Assembly (NCBI GenBank): GCA_025757745.1
Contig: CP107217.1
Span: forward strand, 2,232,001 to 2,296,000
DNA length: 64,000 nt
Direction: 5' to 3'
Source: Coriobacteriaceae bacterium
GTDB lineage: Bacteria > Actinomycetota > Coriobacteriia > Coriobacteriales > Coriobacteriaceae
In this document: positions 44,277 through 52,866 of the stretch, in pieces
Layout: the number at the start of each line of letters is the position of its first letter
Position numbering within the stretch: position 1 is the first letter of the stretch
Notes under the pieces: generated by a model
Seen by the model: only the letters and a program-made list of their open reading frames with translations
Told to the model about the DNA's origin: nothing
Databases searched by the model: none
Program-made: the position numbers and the translations under genes

Positions 44277-44306
44277 GAAAAAAAGCCTCGAGAACTTCGA
44301 GGCTTT
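44277..44306 (-). terminator. Terminator of the flavodoxin gene
   Basis: On the minus strand AAAGCCTCGA/TCGAGGCTTT closes a short loop and is followed by a run of seven T. Confidence 0.85.
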
Positions 44307-44348
44307 CACATTTGTATTGTTTTGCACGAAGGACCGCGAACGGCGAAG

Positions 44349-44900
44349 CTACTCTCCCAGCACGGCCTTCTTGGCGGCTGCAGCCATGTTGTCCAGGTCT
44401 TCCTTGGTGGGATGGTCCTTCGCGGCAACCCAGTTGTCGAGCAGCATCTTAAATCGGGCGTTTTCGGGATCTTGCTCGAGCATGGTCTCGTAGCGCTGCT
44501 TTACGGCAGGGCCCATCTTGCCCTGGCACATCGCCCAGCCCGCAAGCTCGGCATCCCCAGCCAAATTGGAAGTTACGCGATCAATAATCTGCTGGTAATA
44601 GCTCTGGTCGGCGCCAAAGCCGCAGGTGCCAAACAGGAAGACGCGCTTGCCGTGCAAGGCGGAAAGCAACGCCGCGACCGAAGGCGTGCACGCGCCCTTG
44701 TCGCACCAAAAACCGACGAGCACCGTGTCGGCCGCGCAGGCGCCCTGCGCCTCGAGCGCAACCTGATCTGCATCCGCATCGTCGCTCAACGCCGCGGCAT
44801 GGACAAACTCAACACCCGCAGCCTGCAGAGCGCGCTTGATCGCGCCCGATACCATCCTGGTATTACCGCTCTTGCTGTTAACCACCAAAGAGCACGTCAT
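44349..44900 (-). CDS. Flavodoxin-family protein
   Basis: 183 residues. The N-terminal phosphate-binding loop VVNSKSGNTRMVSGAI and the later blocks VLVGFWCDKGACTPS and VFLFGTCGFGADQSYYQ fit the flavodoxin fold that binds FMN. The C-terminal tail of about 50 helical residues (MLEQDPENARFKMLLDNW) is longer than in electron-transfer flavodoxins. The ATG at 44900 is preferred to a GTG at 44906. Likely an electron carrier or reductase partner; the partner is not evident from neighbours. Confidence 0.82.
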   Translation of the reverse strand: MTCSLVVNSKSGNTRMVSGAIKRALQAAGVEFVHAAALSDDADADQVALEAQGACAADTVLVGFWCDKGACTPSVAALLSALHGKRVFLFGTCGFGADQSYYQQIIDRVTSNLAGDAELAGWAMCQGKMGPAVKQRYETMLEQDPENARFKMLLDNWVAAKDHPTKEDLDNMAAAAKKAVLGE

Positions 44901-44959
44901 AGTCACGTTGCCTCGTTTCCCCCAAAACTAAAGCCACTAATGCAATTTATTAGATGAAT

Positions 44960-44987
44960 ATCTTAGTACTTACGTGACAGATGTAAA
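44960..44987 (-). promoter_or_regulatory. Candidate promoter of the flavodoxin gene with TetR-like dyad
   Basis: On the minus strand TTTACA (44987-44982), 16 bp, TAAGAT (44965-44960). The half-dyad TGACAGATGTAA (44975-44986, plus strand) overlaps the -35 and resembles TTACAGATGTAA at 48826. Confidence 0.45.
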
Positions 44988-45027
44988 CCACCGTCTGTCG
45001 ATTGATTCATTTGCCCCACGGCCGTGC

Positions 45028-46887
45028 TCACTGGGCAAACTGGCTGCGGTAGAGTTCGGCGTAGAAGCCGCCTGCCGCTATCAGCTCATCGTGCATGCCG
45101 CGCTCGACAATCTCGCCGTCGCGCATCACCAGAATGCAGTCGGCGTTGCGGATAGTGCTCAGGCGGTGCGCCACGACAAAGCTTGTGCGACCTGCCATGA
45201 GCTCATCGAATGCCGCCTGCACCTGTAGCTCGGTGCGGGTATCGATGCTCGAGGTCGCCTCGTCCAGCAGCAAGATAGCCGGGTCGGTGAGCATGACGCG
45301 CGCGATGCACAGCAGCTGCTTTTGGCCCTGGCTAAACGTTCCGCCGTCCTCGCCGATCACCGTATCGTAGCCGCCTGGCAGCTGCACGATAAACTTATGC
45401 GCGTGCGCGCGCTTGGCTGCCTCGATAACCTGCTCGCGCGTGGCATCCGGGCAACCGTACGCGATGTTGTCCGCCACCGTGCCCTCGAACAGCCAAGTGT
45501 CCTGCAGCACCATGCCAAAGGCACGGCGCAGACTCGAGCGCGTGTAGTCGCGCGACGAGCGACCGTCCACCAGGATACGCCCGGCGTCGATATCGTAGAA
45601 GCGCAGCAGCAGGTTGATGAGCGTCGTCTTGCCGCAGCCCGTGGGACCGACCAGGGCAAAGCGCATGCCGGGCTTGGCCTCGATGCAGATATCCTGCAGC
45701 AGCTTGCGGTCGTGAACGTAGCTAAAGTCCACATGCTCAAAGGTGACCTCGCCCTGCGGGGCGACAAGCTCCACGGCATCCGCCGCATCGGGCTCCTGCT
45801 CGCGAGCGTCGAGCAGCGCAAACATGCGACGCGCCGAGGCATACGCCGTCTGGATCTGCGTAATGACATTGGTGACCTCGTTGAACGGCTTGGTGTACTG
45901 GTTGGCATAGGACAGGAAAATCTGCACGCCGCCCACCGTAAGCGCCGCCGGCACGCCCGTGATCACGCCCACGCAGCCGATCACAGCGACCACGGCATAG
46001 ATGATGTTATTGATAAAGCGCGTGCCGGGGTTGGAGAGCGAACCCATAAACTGCGCGCGCTCACCCGCGGTGTAGAGCTCAGCATTGAGGGCATCGAAGC
46101 GCTGCTGAGCGTGCGCGCCGTAGGCGAAGGCGTCCACGAGCTTTTGCTCACCCACATACTCCTCGATATGGCCACCGAGCTGGCCCTGAATGCGCTGCTG
46201 TGCCGTGAAGCTCTTGTTGGAGAGCTTGGCAATGGCGCCGGCGGCAAAGATGGAAAGCGGCGTGACGAGCACCACCACGAGCGTCATGGTCAGGTTAATG
46301 GAGAGCATAAACGCAAGCGTGCCCACGATGGTGATAACGCCGGTGAAGAGCTGCGTGAAGCCCTGCAGCAGACCGTCGCCCACCTGATCGACGTCGTTGA
46401 CCACGCGGCTCATAAGGTCGCCGTGGGCGTGGCTGTCGATAAAGCTGAGCGGCATGCGGCTGAGCTTGTCGCTCGCCTCCACCCGCATGTCGCGCACCGT
46501 CTCGTAGGACAGGCGGTTGACGCAATAGCCCTGCAACCACTGGAAGGCCGCGGCTCCCACCACAACGAACGCGAGTTTGGTGACGAGCGGCAGCAGTGCA
46601 TCGAAATCCACCTGGCTCGCGGCAACAATCAGGTCGATGCCCTCGCCAATGAGAATAGGTGTGTAGAGCTGCAAGATAACGGAGATGGCGGCACTCGCAA
46701 ACGACGCCGCAAACGAGACGCGGTGCGGGCGAACATAACCCATCAGGCGGCGGGTCACCGCGCCCACGGGATAGCGCTCAGGGTCGCCGGGCTGGCGTGG
46801 GCCGTCACCCAGGTCGTTGAGCTTATCGTTGCCGGACACATTGGCCGTCATCGTGGCGACCGAACCGGAAGAAGTGTACGGATTCAT
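45028..46887 (-). CDS. Heterodimeric ABC exporter subunit, catalytic half (pair 3)
   Basis: 619 residues. A polar 45-residue N-terminus, six-helix transmembrane domain (about 55-340), then a nucleotide-binding domain with Walker A GPTGCGKTT, altered signature FSQGQ and complete Walker B LLLDEATSS, ending HRLST. The SQGQ signature and Glu in Walker B mark the catalytic-site subunit of a heterodimer. Its ATG directly abuts the stop of the partner gene. Likely a drug, lipid or peptide exporter. Confidence 0.92.
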   Translation of the reverse strand: MNPYTSSGSVATMTANVSGNDKLNDLGDGPRQPGDPERYPVGAVTRRLMGYVRPHRVSFAASFASAAISVILQLYTPILIGEGIDLIVAASQVDFDALLPLVTKLAFVVVGAAAFQWLQGYCVNRLSYETVRDMRVEASDKLSRMPLSFIDSHAHGDLMSRVVNDVDQVGDGLLQGFTQLFTGVITIVGTLAFMLSINLTMTLVVVLVTPLSIFAAGAIAKLSNKSFTAQQRIQGQLGGHIEEYVGEQKLVDAFAYGAHAQQRFDALNAELYTAGERAQFMGSLSNPGTRFINNIIYAVVAVIGCVGVITGVPAALTVGGVQIFLSYANQYTKPFNEVTNVITQIQTAYASARRMFALLDAREQEPDAADAVELVAPQGEVTFEHVDFSYVHDRKLLQDICIEAKPGMRFALVGPTGCGKTTLINLLLRFYDIDAGRILVDGRSSRDYTRSSLRRAFGMVLQDTWLFEGTVADNIAYGCPDATREQVIEAAKRAHAHKFIVQLPGGYDTVIGEDGGTFSQGQKQLLCIARVMLTDPAILLLDEATSSIDTRTELQVQAAFDELMAGRTSFVVAHRLSTIRNADCILVMRDGEIVERGMHDELIAAGGFYAELYRSQFAQ

Positions 46888-48744
46888 TTAGCAGCCCTCC
46901 TTTGCGCGGGCGGATGCGGAGGCGATTGAGGCGGACGCGGGCGTCGTACTCCCCTGCCGGCCCTCGAGCTCCTCGCGGCGCAGCTGCGACTGGCAGATCT
47001 CGCGATAGAGCTGACAAGTCGCGTACAGCCCATCGTGTGTGCCCAGGCCCGCGACCGATCCGTGGTCGAGTACGCAGATTATGTCGGCATCGCGAACGGT
47101 CGAGACGCGTTGGCTCACGATGACCGTGGTCAGCGGCAGCCCGCCCTCGGCGGCACCGCGCACGCTTCGTTCGCGAATGGCATGGCGAAGCGCCGCGTCG
47201 GTCTTAAAGTCGAGCGCCGAGGCAGAATCGTCCATAATCAGAACCTGCGGCGAACCCACCAAGGCACGCGCGATAGTCAACCGCTGGCGCTGGCCACCGC
47301 TAAAGTTCTTTCCGCCCGCCTCGACCGGGGCATCTAAGCCCTGGGGCTTGTTGTGTACGAACTCGCTTGCCTGCGCCATATCGAGCGCCGCCCAGAGCTC
47401 GTCGTCGGTCGCGGCTTCATCGCGCCAGTTCAGGTTGCTGCGAATAGTGCCGCTCACCAGCGACGCACGCTGCGGAACGGTCGCGACCGCATGGCGCAGT
47501 TGGTCGAGTGGCCAAGCGCGCACGTCGGCGCCCATCACGCACACGCTGCCGGTGCTCGCGTCGTACAGGCGCGGGATAAGCGAGACGAGTGTGGACTTAC
47601 CACTGCCCGTACCGCCAATAATGCCGAGCGTCTTGCCCAGCGGGAGCTCCAGGGTCACATCGTTGACGGCATTTGCCGCGCCCGCGCCAAACGAAAAACT
47701 CGCATGGCCAAAGCTCACCGCGGAGACTGGAGCAGCACCACCCGCCAGTTCGCCCGGCTCGGGCAGCGCGACCAGCTCGTTGCCCCCGTCCGTGATGCTC
47801 GGTTCACAATTGAGCACCTCGTTGATACGCGACGCGCTGGCGCTCGCCTTGGTAAAGACCACGACCAGGTTGGCAACGTACACGATGGAGGTAAGGGTCT
47901 GCGTCATGTAGTTCACAAACGCCATGACCTGGCCCTGCGTGAGCTCGCCCACGTTGACCTGGATGCCGCCCACCCACAGGATGGCGCACACGCCTAGGTT
48001 CATCACCAAAAACGTGACGGGGTTGAGAATCGACGAGAGCTTGCCCACCGCGATGGCAGTATTGGCCTGGTCGTCGGCGGCCTGGGCAAAGCGCTCGCGC
48101 TCGTGATCTTCGCGCACAAACGCGCGGACCACGCGGGCGCCCGAAAGCCCCTCGCGGCAAATGAGCGCAATGCGGTCGAGCTTTGCCTGCAGCTGCTTGT
48201 AGTACGGGATACAGCGCGCCATGACAAACCAAAACACCAAGCCAATGGCGGGCGTGCAAATCAAAAAGATCATGCCGAGCTTAAGGTCGATGGCAAGGGC
48301 CGCGCACATAGAGCCCACCGCCAAGAAGGGCCAGCGGATGAGCATGCGCACGCCCAGCGCCACGGCAAGCTGCACCTGGTTGACGTCGTTGGTGATGCGG
48401 GTGATAAGCGAGGGCGTGCCAAAGCGGTCGAGCTCGGCATAGCTCAGCTTATTGATGTGCTCGTAGAGCGCGCCGCGAATGTCGGTGCCCATGCCCTGCG
48501 AGGTGAGCGCCGCCATCTTTTGGCAGACGAGCGTAAACGAAATGCCGATCACAGCCATGGCGCCAAGCAGCATACCGTAGTGGACGACGGCGTTGACATC
48601 GTGTACGCCAATACCCTTATCGATCATCTGGGCAATCACGAGCGGCGTAAGCAGGTCAAAGATCACTTCGATCAGCTTGCACGCAGGGCCAATCACCATA
48701 TAGCGGCGAAACTTGCCACCAAAACGCCTGAGCAGCTCAATCAT
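46888..48744 (-). CDS. Heterodimeric ABC exporter subunit, degenerate-site half (pair 3)
   Basis: 618 residues from the ATG at 48744, which follows GGGAG; the only start further upstream is a TTG at 48777. Walker A GGTGSGKST is normal here, unlike in modules 1 and 2. The signature is FSGGQ and the Walker B ends LIMDDSASA, with Asp for Glu, giving the degenerate site. The C-terminal 35 residues are an Ala/Ser-rich tail. No regulator is adjacent; a perfect dyad upstream (48826-48837) may bind the TetR protein encoded 3 kb away. Confidence 0.92.
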   Translation of the reverse strand: MIELLRRFGGKFRRYMVIGPACKLIEVIFDLLTPLVIAQMIDKGIGVHDVNAVVHYGMLLGAMAVIGISFTLVCQKMAALTSQGMGTDIRGALYEHINKLSYAELDRFGTPSLITRITNDVNQVQLAVALGVRMLIRWPFLAVGSMCAALAIDLKLGMIFLICTPAIGLVFWFVMARCIPYYKQLQAKLDRIALICREGLSGARVVRAFVREDHERERFAQAADDQANTAIAVGKLSSILNPVTFLVMNLGVCAILWVGGIQVNVGELTQGQVMAFVNYMTQTLTSIVYVANLVVVFTKASASASRINEVLNCEPSITDGGNELVALPEPGELAGGAAPVSAVSFGHASFSFGAGAANAVNDVTLELPLGKTLGIIGGTGSGKSTLVSLIPRLYDASTGSVCVMGADVRAWPLDQLRHAVATVPQRASLVSGTIRSNLNWRDEAATDDELWAALDMAQASEFVHNKPQGLDAPVEAGGKNFSGGQRQRLTIARALVGSPQVLIMDDSASALDFKTDAALRHAIRERSVRGAAEGGLPLTTVIVSQRVSTVRDADIICVLDHGSVAGLGTHDGLYATCQLYREICQSQLRREELEGRQGSTTPASASIASASARAKEGC

Positions 48745-48788
48745 GTATAGGCGCTCCCTATCATCATCTCTCTTCAATCTGATTCATG

Positions 48789-48837
48789 ATAGTACGGAGA
48801 GCCCTGGAGATGCGTAAGCAACTCGTTACAGATGTAA
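48789..48837 (-). promoter_or_regulatory. Promoter and dyad upstream of ABC pair 3
   Basis: On the minus strand TTACGC (48817-48812), 17 bp, TACTAT (48794-48789). The perfect palindrome TTACAGATGTAA at 48826-48837 lies just upstream of the -35. Confidence 0.5.
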
Positions 48838-48955
48838 GGGCGACGTTCGCTAGCGCCCAAGGCATGTAGCAGCCGATGTTTTGGCAACGCCAGCGAGCGG
48901 CATAACGCCAGGGATTCAATTATCAGATAAATGTGACCCTTCAGGCGGTTTTGGT

Positions 48956-49062
48956 CGGCTACCCGCGAGTGCCGGCAGGGCGCTTGGTAGTCGCGCGATC
49001 CCGCAGGCGAAGCCGAGGACCAGCGAGACACCAAGCGCCCTGCCGGCACTCGCGGGTAGCCG
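48956..49062. repeat. Long hairpin element E5 (perfect 33-bp arms)
   Basis: Arms 48956-48988 and 49030-49062 are perfect complements over 33 bp (CGGCTACCCGCGAGTGCCGG...). The 41-base loop has TCGCGCGATCCCGCA and GAGGACCAGCGAG, like E3 and E4. It lies just past the SRP RNA 3' end and could serve as its terminator or insulator. Confidence 0.88.
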
Positions 49063-49081
49063 CGGCACCAAAAAGCGCCTG

Positions 49082-49194
49082 CGCACTCGATGGATTCGGA
49101 TGCCCGACAGAGGCTCCTTATGGCTGCTTCCTTCCGGACCTGACCAGATTCGGAACATGTCGTCATCCGAACCCATCGAACGCGCTAGGCGCTC
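49082..49194 (-). ncRNA. ffs: Signal recognition particle RNA (small bacterial 4.5S type)
   Basis: On the minus strand the conserved domain IV reads GGTCAGGTCCGGAAGGAAGC, with AGC in the tetraloop context and the asymmetric loop required for Ffh binding. The flanking closing stem pairs GCGTTCGATGGGTTCGGATG with the matching segment at 49083-49102. No Alu domain is present, so this is the roughly 100-base form. The 5' end is inferred from the promoter; the 3' end is marked by CGCTTTTTGG at about 49070. Confidence 0.92.
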
Positions 49195-49199
49195 GGTAT

Positions 49200-49228
49200 A
49201 TCTTACCCGCTCTCGCTCGCCACGGCAA
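49200..49228 (-). promoter_or_regulatory. Promoter of the SRP RNA
   Basis: On the minus strand TTGCCG (49228-49223), exactly 17 bp, TAAGAT (49205-49200). Start predicted at 49193-49194, just before the RNA stem. Confidence 0.75.
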
Positions 49229-49299
49229 GATAGCTAGTTTGGGACAGGGCTTTTTTGACTACTTTTTGGCTATCCAAGCTAAACCGAACGATCATTTTA

Positions 49300-51075
49300 C
49301 TAGAGTCGGCCGAGGTCGTAGGATCGGGCGGCGGATTCACCGGCGCAGATGAGGTTGGTTATGGCTTCCTGGGAATCGAGCGCCAGCTCAAGGCCCATGG
49401 GTCTGCGACAGACTGGCAAAACCAGGTCGATGCCCTGCCCATACACCGCATCCAGGTTGTCAGCACGACCGCCCACGACAGCGGCTACCGACTTGCCATA
49501 TCGCTTGGCGCGACGCGCCACGCCCACCGGTGCCTTACCGGCGGCGGATTGCTCGTCCATATTGCCCTCGCCTGTAATGACCAGGTCGACATCACGCACG
49601 CGCTCATCAAACCCCACGAGATCGAGCACCGTCTCAACGCCCGAACGCAACTCCGCCCCGAGCGCCAGCAGCGCGGCACCCAGGCCGCCAGCAGCACCGG
49701 CACCGGGCACGCCGAGCACCGAGCCAAATGTCCGTGCACCCTCGGGCACGCGCAACAACCCCTGAGCCCGCGCCCCGGTAATCGCTGCATCGAGCAGGCG
49801 GCCGTAGCCGACCATCCAGCTGTCGTACCTGCTCAGCACCTCGGCATCACCCGTCGGCAGACCCTTCTGCCCGCCAAACACCGCCAGTGCGCCTCGACGC
49901 CCCACGAGCGGATTCTCGACATCGGAAAGCACGATGATACGCGCGCCATTCAGCGCCCGAAGCGCCGGTGCCAAATCGATACTCGTCACGTGTTCAAGGC
50001 CCGCGAGACCGGGGGCGATATTGCAGCCACACTCATCGACAAGGTGGGCGCCCAGCGCCTGCAGCATGCCGGCGCCACCGTCGTTGGTGGCACTGCCGCC
50101 CAGACCAATATAGATAGTCTTTGCACCCGCGCGAAGCGCACGAAGCATCAGTTCGCCCACGCCATAGGTTGTGGCCGCCAACGCCGCCGACTCCGTGCAA
50201 GGTGAATACCCAATACCCGCCGCCTCGGCCATCTCGATGACCGCGGACTCGTGCTCGCCGTCCACCAGCATCCGGGCAGACACGCGGTCGCCCAAGGGAC
50301 CTGCAACCTCGCAGGTTGAAAGCTCGCCACCGCGTGCGGCGATGGCGTCGAGCGTTCCCTCGCCACCATCTGCCAGCGGCAAAGCGCCCAGCTCGGCATC
50401 GGGCCACACACGGCGCACGCCTTCGGCAACGGCCTCCTCCGCCTGCGCACTCGACACGCTGCCCTTGAAGGAGTCGATCGCCAGCAGCACACGGCGGGGC
50501 CGCCGCTGCACGGGGCCAAAGTCGACCGTCTCGTCGGTGAGATCTCCAACACCCGCGAGCGCCTCGGCGTGAGACGCATGCGCCTCAAGGTTCAAACCGC
50601 AACCGACGCCGTCGACACCGCGCAGGCCAGCAAAATAGCTGCTCAGCACTTCACGGCACTCGCCTGCCAGCACGCCGGCGGTCACATTAAACCGATGGTT
50701 CAGGCGCGAATCGGCATTGAGGTCGTACAGCGAACCCAGCGCGCCCGCCTTGGCATCGGTCGCGCCATACGCGCAACGCCCCACGCGCGCGTTAACCATA
50801 AGCCCCGCGCACATACAGCAGGGCTCGAGCGTCACGTAGACCGTGCAATCGGAAAGGCGCCAGCGTCCAAGCGTCTGAGCGGCGGCACACAGGGCCAAAA
50901 ATTCGGCATGCGCCGAAGGATCCTGGTCGAGCTCGCGGCGATTATGCGCCCTCGCGACAATCTCGCCCGCGCGCACTACCACGGCACCAATCGGTACCTC
51001 GCCCACCGCAGCGGCGGCGCGCGCCTCCGCCAGCGCCTCGCGCATGAACTTCTCGTCGATTTCGGTGATCGTCAT
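49300..51075 (-). CDS. tadA: Fusion of tRNA adenosine deaminase (TadA) and glycerate kinase
   Basis: 591 residues in one uninterrupted frame. Residues 1-152 are TadA: AHAEF (His56, Glu58) and PCCMC (Cys86, Cys89) bind zinc and catalyse A-to-I change at the wobble base of tRNA-Arg(ACG). Residues about 195-591 are a type-1 glycerate kinase: LLAIDSFKGSVSSAQAEEAV, LPLADGGEGTLDAI, GLGGSATNDGGAGMLQALG and LVITGEGNMDEQS, forming phosphoglycerate from glycerate. The 40-residue linker contains GVGCGLNLEAHASHAEALAG. GGGAAGG precedes the ATG at 51075; the first in-frame start upstream is not needed. I know of no functional link between the two activities. Confidence 0.92.
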   Translation of the reverse strand: MTITEIDEKFMREALAEARAAAAVGEVPIGAVVVRAGEIVARAHNRRELDQDPSAHAEFLALCAAAQTLGRWRLSDCTVYVTLEPCCMCAGLMVNARVGRCAYGATDAKAGALGSLYDLNADSRLNHRFNVTAGVLAGECREVLSSYFAGLRGVDGVGCGLNLEAHASHAEALAGVGDLTDETVDFGPVQRRPRRVLLAIDSFKGSVSSAQAEEAVAEGVRRVWPDAELGALPLADGGEGTLDAIAARGGELSTCEVAGPLGDRVSARMLVDGEHESAVIEMAEAAGIGYSPCTESAALAATTYGVGELMLRALRAGAKTIYIGLGGSATNDGGAGMLQALGAHLVDECGCNIAPGLAGLEHVTSIDLAPALRALNGARIIVLSDVENPLVGRRGALAVFGGQKGLPTGDAEVLSRYDSWMVGYGRLLDAAITGARAQGLLRVPEGARTFGSVLGVPGAGAAGGLGAALLALGAELRSGVETVLDLVGFDERVRDVDLVITGEGNMDEQSAAGKAPVGVARRAKRYGKSVAAVVGGRADNLDAVYGQGIDLVLPVCRRPMGLELALDSQEAITNLICAGESAARSYDLGRL

Positions 51076-51126
51076 CGTTCGCCTTCCCTGTTGCAAATTC
51101 AAAACGATGCTATCATTACGACTCAC

Positions 51127-51216
51127 GGAGAGATGGCAGAGCGGTTGAATGCGGCGGTCTTGAAAACCGTTGAGCGCGAGAGCGTTCCGGGGGTTCGAAT
51201 CCCCCTCTCTCCGCCA
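51127..51216 (+). tRNA. tRNA-Ser (UGA)
   Basis: A 90-base class II tRNA with encoded CCA. Acceptor GGAGAGA/TCTCTCC, long variable arm GAGCGCGAGAGCGTTCC, T-arm GGGGGTTCGAATCCCCC. Anticodon TGA at 51161-51163 in loop CTTGAAA. A -10-like TATCAT lies at 51111-51116. Confidence 0.97.
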
Positions 51217-51218
51217 CC

Positions 51219-51806
51219 TTAGTGATTCACCGGCGTCATGGTGCGCTCAAACAGCGCATCGACCACGTCGGCTATCTCGGGTCGACGCTCAAGATCGTGA
51301 CCCGACTCCCACCAATTTGTGAACAGTCGAATAATGCCACCGGCGATAAACTCCGATGTCGTCTCGAGCGAAACGGGCGCCAGGGCATCTTCGGCAAGCG
51401 AGCTCATCACACGCTCGCGGATGGAACGCGCAATGCGGTCGCAAATCATGCCGGTCAGCATGCCCGACATGCTGCTGGCCAAAAGGTTATCCATGAGCTG
51501 CTCATGCGCCAGAATCATATTCATGGCATCGTCAAAGACCTCATGGCGAAGCGCCCGTACGTCATCAAGCGGCTCCGCGTCCGCTGCATCGGTCCGGTTT
51601 TGCGGCAAGCCCGTCATAAGCTCATCGATATAGAAGGCAAAGTAATCGTTTTTATCGCGAAAATGCTTATAGAACGTCGTGCGGCGAATCAGGGCCCGGT
51701 CGCAAAGCATGGCAACCGTCAAATCCTCAAACCGATGCTCTTCCAAGAGCTCGGTAAAAGCATCGAACAGGGCACGATAGGTTTTCTTGATGCGAAGGTC
51801 CATCCA
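51219..51806 (-). CDS. TetR-family transcriptional regulator
   Basis: About 195 residues. The N-terminal helix-turn-helix reads TYRALFDAFTELLEEHRFED, then LTVAMLCDRALIRRTTFYKHF and RDKNDYFAFYI; the remaining all-helical part is the ligand/dimer domain, as in the TetR C-terminal group with AefR-like sequence. I use the ATG at 51806 with GAGG twelve bases before; an ATG at 51818 is too close to that site. The stop lies three bases past the CCA end of the tRNA gene. The upstream region contains TTACACCTGTAC, a possible self-operator. Confidence 0.85.
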   Translation of the reverse strand, partial: WMDLRIKKTYRALFDAFTELLEEHRFEDLTVAMLCDRALIRRTTFYKHFRDKNDYFAFYIDELMTGLPQNRTDAADAEPLDDVRALRHEVFDDAMNMILAHEQLMDNLLASSMSGMLTGMICDRIARSIRERVMSSLAEDALAPVSLETTSEFIAGGIIRLFTNWWESGHDLERRPEIADVVDALFERTMTPVNH

Positions 51807-51855
51807 TATCGCCATCCTCAAGGTGTAGACAGCATTCCTTAATTTGTCGCATATC

Positions 51856-51867
51856 TTACACCTGTAC
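51856..51867 (-). promoter_or_regulatory. Possible TetR operator
   Basis: TTACACCTGTAC is a near-palindrome close to TTACAGATGTAA at 48826, about 50 bases before the TetR start. On the minus strand TAAGAT at 51857-51852 beside it could be the -10. Confidence 0.4.
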
Positions 51868-52014
51868 CACCCGTTCCATATTGGCGGCCCCTCCTTGGCG
51901 GAAACATAACGCTTACCGGAAAGTTCGGTATCGCCAAAGGTTGCGGGTATACTAGTAGCGTTACACCAACGGCAGCCGGCGCAAAACGCCGCTGCCATTC
52001 GAAACGGAGACATC

Positions 52015-52566
52015 ATGCTTCCCGTCATCATCGGTATCGTTGTTGTCGTTGTGATCGCCAGCGCCATCGCCGGCATCTACAACAACATGGTCACCAAGCG
52101 CAATCGCATCGATAATGCCTGGCAGAACATCGACACGCAGCTGCAGCGCCGCAACGACCTGATCCCTAACCTGGTCGAGACCGTCAAGGGCTACGCCAAG
52201 CACGAGCAGGACACGCTCGCCGCCGTAGTCAACGCGCGCAACGCCGCCGTGAGCGCCACCACCCCCGAGGCCAAGATGGAAGCGGACAACGTGCTGACCG
52301 GTGCGCTGCGCCAGCTCTTTGCCGTCGCCGAGGCCTACCCCGACCTTAAGGCAAATACCAACTTTACGCAGCTCCAGTCCACGCTCGAGGACACCGAGAA
52401 CAAGGTGAGCTACGCGCGCCAGAGCTACAACGATTGCGTGCTCAGCTACAACAACGCCATCCAGACGTTCCCGGCTGTTATCTTTGCCGGCATCTTCCAG
52501 TTTAAGGAGCGCCAGGGCTTCGAGGCAGCTGAAGCCACCCGCCAGGCACCGACCGTCAAGTTCTAA
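52015..52566 (+). CDS. LemA-family membrane protein
   Basis: 183 residues: one N-terminal membrane segment (VIIGIVVVVVIASAIAGI), then the LemA hallmark YNNMVTKRNRIDNAWQNID, QLQRRNDLIPNLVETVKGYA and NFTQLQSTLEDTENKVSYAR in a helical bundle. The role of LemA proteins is not settled; the bulk is exposed at the outer face of the membrane. CGGAGA precedes the ATG. Single gene with its own terminator. Confidence 0.95.
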   Translation: MLPVIIGIVVVVVIASAIAGIYNNMVTKRNRIDNAWQNIDTQLQRRNDLIPNLVETVKGYAKHEQDTLAAVVNARNAAVSATTPEAKMEADNVLTGALRQLFAVAEAYPDLKANTNFTQLQSTLEDTENKVSYARQSYNDCVLSYNNAIQTFPAVIFAGIFQFKERQGFEAAEATRQAPTVKF

Positions 52567-52606
52567 CAATCACGGCCGAGTCTTAAGCCAGTTCATCAGC
52601 CCTTTG

Positions 52607-52639
52607 GGGCCCAAGGCACAAACCTTGGGCCCTTTTCTT
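52607..52639 (+). terminator. Terminator of the lemA gene
   Basis: GGGCCCAAGG-CACAAA-CCTTGGGCCC followed by TTTTCTT. Confidence 0.92.
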
Positions 52640-52652
52640 ATCCACGCACAAC

Positions 52653-52852
52653 GCGCGGCCAAAAGGCCGCGCACCATCTTCCCTACAGCCCAGTAACCTC
52701 CTGGCAAGGAATGCAGAGCACTCGACCGAGGCGGACCGGCCTATCTCCCGGCGCATTCCACAGGACGAAAGAACCTCCGCCGCACGTAGTGCGCAGCGGG
52801 GGTTCTTTCATGTCCGAGGACGCACCGGAAAGGAAGGTTGCCCTCGGGCCGG
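52653..52852. other. Structured intergenic region downstream of ilvE
   Basis: Several stems in a row: GCGCGGCC-AAAA-GGCCGCGC (52653-52672), a GGAATGC/GCATTCC closing pair, GAAAGAACC...GGTTCTTTC with inner GCAC/GTGC (52767-52809) and GTCCGAGG paired with CCTCGG/GGAC. Read leftward this follows ilvE and could end or stabilise its message. The amount of structure would also fit an unannotated small RNA. No ORF is convincing. Confidence 0.45.
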
Positions 52853-52866
52853 ACAGCTAAGACTGC

